DNA of 64,000 nucleotides from Gonatopus flavifemur (lineage: Eukaryota > Arthropoda > Insecta > Hymenoptera > Dryinidae), in NCBI GenBank assembly GCA_018340375.1, contig JAFFJZ010000006.1, forward strand, positions 24,806,001 through 24,870,000. Reading direction: 5' to 3'. Made by a program: the position numbers and the translations under genes. Under the pieces are notes generated by a model. The model searched no databases. It worked only from the letters and a program-made list of their open reading frames with translations, and was not told where the DNA came from. This document shows positions 58,993-64,000 of the stretch, piece by piece (position 1 is the first letter of the stretch; every line of letters starts with the position of its first letter).

Positions 58993-61409
58993 TGACCAAC
59001 AAGCAAAAAAAAATGAGAAAGAATTTGAGTATGGTATATATATATATAGCATGCATCTTTTCAATCCTCTTTCATTTTCGGTGAAATTTTTATCAATTCC
59101 TTGCAGGGTATTTTCAAGACCGAATCGATCTTGAAAAATGATTTTTAGAATAGTTGAGGGGTAAACTCGTTTCCATGCAATTTAGATACCTCCATCTCTT
59201 ATCTTCATCGTGGAATAAATGTTTCTCTAAAAGCCCAATGAAGCATCAAGATAATGAGGAGAAATTATCCCGGACCGCGGGAACGGAGCTTTTCGAAAGC
59301 CTTTCTACCCGTCGTGTTTCAGATTCCACGTAGGATAAATTGTCCATTCATTTTCACAAACCACTCTTGGGAATACACGGAGAGAAAAAAAAATAATGGA
59401 AAACGCATCCACGTTCATACAACCGCATCTTCTCGTTCCTTTTGATACACACATTTGTATATAGATAGATATACATTTTTGAATACATGTATAAAGATTC
59501 TGTTACCTCGTTTCGAAAGCACTAGTGAAATAGTTTAATACTTGTCGTTGAGATTGAAAGATTGTACCCAGAATGTAGACATCGTGCGATGAATTAAGTC
59601 AGAATGGATTTAAGGACTAATCATCTAATTATAAATTTTAAATAAACATGCAAACGATTATTATGGGCTTTGGATTCATATTTAAAGTCGCATTGCTATA
59701 TATTTAGAATTTTTAATCATTGCTTGGTTATTTAGAAACCACATAGGAAAATTTTCTTCAATTCTCCATGTTCCTCAATTGACAGAGTTCGTACATATGA
59801 ATAGAAACTCACTAAATAGAACGATGATGAACCCTGACAACGCACAACAATATGTATCAATGAGGGAAAATAATGGAAAGATTTAACGATGATGCACACA
59901 TCGAAAAAAGTTACAAAGGTTCTAAAAAGATGAAAGAAACAATTATGGTAATATAGAGAGAAATTTGAACATAGATATTATGAAAACAAGGAAATTAACT
60001 GCAGTAAAATTACTCGAAGCTATCAATGATATTGAGTTGGAATGAATTTATGAAAGAGAAAAATCTATCTTCAAAGGAAATGAAAAATTGATCTCACGGA
60101 TGTTCCTTGGGAACTCTGTTTTTGAATGATGAATTAAAATTTCAAGAAGATAATTGAAGAGATAATTGATCATTCGTTTGAAGATAAATAAGAATTTTCC
60201 AAGAAATCATTGGTAAACCCATCAAAGCTATATTGCATTTTTCAAATTGGATAACGCAGAGAATCTCCCGAAGTCGACTCAATAAAGCATCTTCCGTCCG
60301 CAACGTAAGCCGTGAAAAGAAAACACCCAGACACCCCGACGGAGCCCTCATACACATACACATATCGAGGAACCCTTCTCTCTCTTACCCTCATTTCTCG
60401 GATGTTTCGCCAAACTACCACCACTCGTCGTGCACCCTCTCTCATTCCATCTTCCTCATTCTTTCTTTTATGTGGAGGTCGCGCGTGGATGGCAGTGATT
60501 AATCGTTTATAAGGGTCTGTATTTCTGGCTTACAATGGTCGACGTGTTGCCGGTGCTCTACATACCAACGTATAGTTGGCTTAGAAGAAAAAACAGTTCC
60601 CGCTCTCGAACGTCAACCTCATATCGACCTATGTTGTCCACCGGTTGTGTTCTTCGCCGTTAACGTTGACCTTTTATTCTTGTTTCAATGTTCAAGATAA
60701 AGCGTTTTTCCTTGGCCCAACATCGAACAATGTCGCTCGCTGGAAAAGATTAACAAAAACATGCGAAAAGTAGAATCGTATCGCTTTGGGTGAGAAAAAA
60801 AAAATACACGCGACAAGTTTGCTTAAGAGAGCAATTAGCGTCTTCGCGACGGATCTCTGGAGGACTAATGCACGTGGAAACACTAAACTCTCCACGAAAA
60901 CCCCCACTTTGCTTAATTGCATTCTTGAATTATCAGCCCATTAGCTCTATTGCTGGCAACTTTACGTATTCATATTAATCAGTGCCCGTATAAGAACAAA
61001 CTACTGCAAATCATAACTCGAATTCATCCAATCTAGAAATTCGTTCGAGAAACAAAACGCTGTCCCGAGTATAGATATGTTCAACACGGTTAACGTACGA
61101 GCTCCCGTCGCGTTCAGATTCGTCTTTTGAAAATTCATTCTATACAAATAACGTCATCGTACATTACGATAACGATCGAGGATAATCATACGAATAAAGT
61201 ATTTTCAGCCAGAACGATGCAAGAAGACCCTTTTCTTCCCTCGAGCCATCAACTATTAAAGCGCGATCTTGTGAATCTTGGTGGCGGATTGGGCGAAGAT
61301 TCTCCAGTACGATTCTCGACCATACGGGGTTGAACTTGAGCCTCCTTGGATGAGGATAAAACGGTAGTCGTATACATTTCATGTGAAAAGGAGTACGAGA
61401 AATGGGCTT
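58993..61409. other. No gene called
   Basis: AT-rich; (TA)n at about 59034-59048. Around 61207 TATTTTCAG| precedes an open segment ending at a TGA near 61333 (SSHQLLKRDLVNLGGGLGED), a faint terminal-exon candidate. Confidence 0.3.
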
Positions 61410-61769
61410 ATGGACAAACGACCCGATTTCATGGTGGTAACGAATGATGTCTCCACGATATTTCAACGAAACTCTCCCTTCGTAGTGGTGGGCACCTATT
61501 TTTCCTTTTCCTTCCCTTTATATTTCCGGGGTCAAGATTCACGGGATGCACGAAAGGAGGAAAGAACAGATAAAGGGGAGAAAAAAGAAGACGGTAAGAT
61601 AAATGGCTGGTGTGTAGAAGCATATCATCAAATGTTTGCTGACCGGGGTATAGGTCATATTCATTCATTCATTCACATTTCGTATTCAAAAACCGACTAC
61701 AGCCAGTGTAGAGTCAAGTTGTCTGGAGGAGAAAATCATATCGTGTACTCCGAAGTTGCGCTTCATTAA
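61410..61769 (+). CDS. Possible small ORF, 119 codons
   Basis: From ATG 61410 the frame runs to TAA at 61767-61769. It has a hydrophobic stretch, then a highly charged segment (DARKEERTDKGEKKEDGKIN), then WCVEAYHQMFADRGIGHIHS. It is one of the longest non-transposase frames in the window with a real ATG. No domain was recognised and no splice or promoter signal supports it. Could be chance. Confidence 0.22.
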   Translation: MDKRPDFMVVTNDVSTIFQRNSPFVVVGTYFSFSFPLYFRGQDSRDARKEERTDKGEKKEDGKINGWCVEAYHQMFADRGIGHIHSFIHISYSKTDYSQCRVKLSGGENHIVYSEVALH

Positions 61770-62843
61770 GTATCGCTCGCTGCACACGAAACTATCCGTA
61801 GAAGAATTACGTAGTTCATGTTGTAATTCTGGCAAAATTTCAATCGTTTCCATGAGAGGGGCGGAGTAAGTTGGCAACACTCCTCTCGTATTCAATTCGA
61901 ATGTACTTATCTTGTATGAAAACAATAACGATTATGCTAATGAATTTTACGAGCTACTCGAATATTAGATCGAAATCGTTATTAATAACACATTGTTGTG
62001 TTGAGAAAATATTCTCTTTCCACCGCACAAGGGGGTTGCGAATGATCAATGAGATGTGCTTGTTCGTTCTTTTCGTTTTCATGAGGGAATGAATCGGAAT
62101 AAATGAAGATATATTGTTTTGAGGAATACATTGTGTGCTGAGAGAGATCTTTTCATCGTGGAATAAAATGTAATTTGAATGATAATAAAAACCGGACATT
62201 CCCAGACCTGATGAGAATTCTATATCAAGAGAATCTCCGTGGAAAAGTTTGATCAAATTTCTATACATCTTTCTCCATCATGTGAGAAGATGTAAAGTTT
62301 GGATTTTATCCGTCGCAGATGTTCAGATTCTTCTCATTTCAAAAAAGTTCTACATTCACGATAGAGGAGGCAAAATTGTATTCCTCCCTTGATGCAACGG
62401 GTAAATATTTGTGTGTTATCCTATCCTCGTCTTACTTTGTGAGATGTTTCCTTTCCTGTTCCAAGAGAAGATATCATAATATATTGATATTAAAATTCTG
62501 ACAAGAAAACATGATTCGTATTTATCTTGTCTTTTCGTGATCGTCAAATTTATTCTTTTGTTTATAAACTTAGTTTTTTTTCCTCAAGAAAGCTCAAGAA
62601 GTCTATTCAATTGTATTTATTGATCATATTTTATTGAAAGTTTGTAACGAAAAAATAACCATAGACACTCATTCAAACCCGTTAAAATCCATTGGAACCG
62701 GTTGAATTAATGAAATTCAATGGGTTTCAATAGAATCTTCTTCCTTAATGATTCATTCTTCGAACAATTAAAGTGTAACATTTGAGCAACACCGTATTGC
62801 TATAATTTCTCTCACCACTCATCAGTCAACATTCAACGCGCTT
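61770..62843. other. No gene seen
   Basis: AT-rich. At 62680-62750 there are imperfect inverted words AAACCCGTT and AATGGGTTT around GGAACCGGTTG, faintly like 21295-21390. Confidence 0.35.
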
Positions 62844-63215
62844 TTGTTTGATAGGTACTTAGGAAGGATTCAAATGGGCTCCTTGGGGGAACTAAATGCA
62901 AGTTTATTTTGTGGTGAGAACTCAAAGAGAGATAATCGATACCAAGGAATGTTTCCGTTCAGACATTTATGCTGTGGGCATAAATTTGTGGATTCGAATT
63001 CAGAATGCCGTTCGAAAAGAAAACGAATGGAAAGTGTGTACCGTACTTTATATATCATGAATTCAATTTATATACAACATTTCATCTATTATTCGACAGA
63101 AATAAATAAATGCAACATAATATCTGGGAAACGTATGTCTATATCCTCAATGTTTATCGATTCAATGTTCACTATACCTCCAAATTTTCGGTTATATGTG
63201 AACAGGGTGATTTAA
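62844..63215 (+). CDS. Possible exon with weak phospholipase A2-like Cys pattern
   Basis: A frame follows TTTGTTTGATAG| and reads LFCGENSKRDNRYQGMFPFR then HLCCGHKF. In group III (bee-venom-type) phospholipase A2 the Ca-loop and active-site region runs Cys-Gly, Gly-Asn, Gly-x-Phe, Cys-Cys-Arg-x-His-Asp. Here CG, N, G-x-F, CC and H occur at nearly the same spacing, each half one residue short. The Arg before and Asp after the catalytic His are absent, so an active enzyme is unlikely; a decayed or very divergent exon is possible, as is coincidence. The C-terminal half of the frame is ordinary AT-rich translation and probably not coding. Confidence 0.22.
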   Translation: MFDRYLGRIQMGSLGELNASLFCGENSKRDNRYQGMFPFRHLCCGHKFVDSNSECRSKRKRMESVYRTLYIMNSIYIQHFIYYSTEINKCNIISGKRMSISSMFIDSMFTIPPNFRLYVNRVI

Positions 63216-63295
63216 ATATCGTTGGAGTGTGAACTGTTTATTGAAACAAATACCATATCAAATATGGAAAATTGGGTTCGAATAAATATCATATA

Positions 63296-63534
63296 CCTTT
63301 TGCTGGAGCAGCAAATTTTTTACCATCACAGCAACTTTGTTAGCTACCACAATGATTTTTTAGCCGTGGCAGCACAGAATGTTCACTCCTCCAGCAAATT
63401 TTTGTATTATATATAGAACAGCAAACAAATTTTGTTGGGGGAATCAACATTCTTTGCTGCAACAGCTAAAAAGTCGCTTTCACAGTGAACAAGATTACTG
63501 TTACAGCAAAAAAACTCGCCACTCCAGCAAAAGG
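63296..63534. mobile_element. TA-target MITE, 239 bp, CAGCAAA-rich
   Basis: Termini CCTTTTGCTGGAGCAGC and, on the opposite strand, CCTTTTGCTGGAGTGGC. TA flanks both sides (63294-63295 and 63535-63536). The interior is a degenerate series of CAGCAAA and TTTGCTG words. No coding capacity. Confidence 0.85.
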
Positions 63535-63595
63535 TACCTGGCAGAATCAGATTTAGTTGGCACAGTGATTGTTTTTCCTCCTTGTTGATATCACA

Positions 63596-63759
63596 CTCTC
63601 TAAATCTGGAAGAGTGAAAAATCACGCGTTTCACTCCACTGAGTCTCAGAAGTGAGCCAGTCCGCTTCGAGTGTGATTTTCACTCGTTTCGAGTGAAACC
63701 CCACTCTTTTGGAGCGGAAAATTCAATCTAAAATTGGAGCGGCTGTGAGTTTCTAACTT
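63596..63759. mobile_element. MITE family A, copy 3, truncated
   Basis: Starts CTCTCTAAATCTGGAAGAGT and follows copy 1 (22173 onward) through CACTCCACTGAGTCTCAG, GTGAGCCAGTCCGCT and GGCTGTGAGTTTCTA, then changes abruptly at about 63759 into a different repeat. The left flank is CA rather than TA. The rest may lie beyond the window if the following repeat is an insertion. Confidence 0.82.
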
Positions 63760-64000
63760 CCCCTTTTAAAAAAACCCAGCATGTTCCAACAAGGAACCAA
63801 CTTGGTCCCAGCTGGACCAACTTGATTTCAGTTGGACCGACTTGGTACCAGCTAGTGCAAGTTACAGACCATGATGGTTGGTCCAACAACCGATATGCGG
63901 TTAATCTGCTTGCAACCGGTACTAGTGACAGGCCATGTCAGCTGACTTAACAACCAATATAGAATCAACTTAGTTCCAGCTAGACTGGCCTGATTCCAAT
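63760..64000. repeat. Degenerate CCAACTTGG-type repeat, cut by window end
   Basis: Variants of GGACCAACTTGGT, TTCCAGCTGG and CCAACAACCGATAT recur, with an approximate period of 68 bases between two units (from about 63865 and about 63930). It abuts the truncated MITE A copy and runs off the end of the window. Confidence 0.6.

Overview
This is AT-rich eukaryotic DNA, by eye about two-thirds A+T, and almost certainly from an insect. Two 1286-bp mariner elements of the mauritiana (Mos1-like) type, several miniature TA-target transposons, GT-AG splice signals and long gene-poor stretches all fit this. Hymenoptera is my best guess, but nothing here proves the order. Only one complete intact gene is visible: the transposase of the second mariner.

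Layout. 1-430 is a degenerate minisatellite with a 10-bp unit. 670-1550 holds two exons encoding a SAM domain. 2865-3028 is a hAT-type miniature element. 5401-5744 is one copy of a repeat (family D) that returns at 36972-38973. 11672-11854 is a TA miniature element. 12013-13220 is a 1.2-kb non-autonomous hAT-like element, followed 15 bases later by mariner 1 (13236-14521), whose transposase frame has one stop codon. 17770-20365 is a compound repeat block that includes an 852-bp element whose empty site is present nearby. Two further miniature elements follow (20474-20714 and 22173-22444).

The structural centre is 33780-38973, a stack of nested transposons. Repeat D has an element (E, 8-bp target duplication) inserted near one end, and E carries the intact mariner 2 (35407-36692). 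D is also split by family A, which is split by B, which is split by C. At 42717-43795 lies a nearly perfect fold-back element with arms of about 490 bp. GC-rich repeat pockets (43860-44330 and 63760-64000) and another TA miniature element (63296-63534) complete the repeat list.

Host genes. Beyond the SAM exons there are only short open segments that look like exons and carry plausible splice sites. The best are 42218-42435 (+), 32835-33139 (-), 39216-39417 (-), 26267-26515 (-), 15218-15363 (+), 8666-8761 (-) and 27863-27946 (+). I recognise none of their products. They suggest that parts of the window are introns of long genes on both strands. A reverse-transcriptase scrap (27624-27760), a tRNA-like sequence (about 19424-19497, -), a possible small secreted peptide (40470-40685) and a weak phospholipase A2-like exon (62844-63215) are also noted. 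The rest is unannotatable intergenic or intronic sequence.
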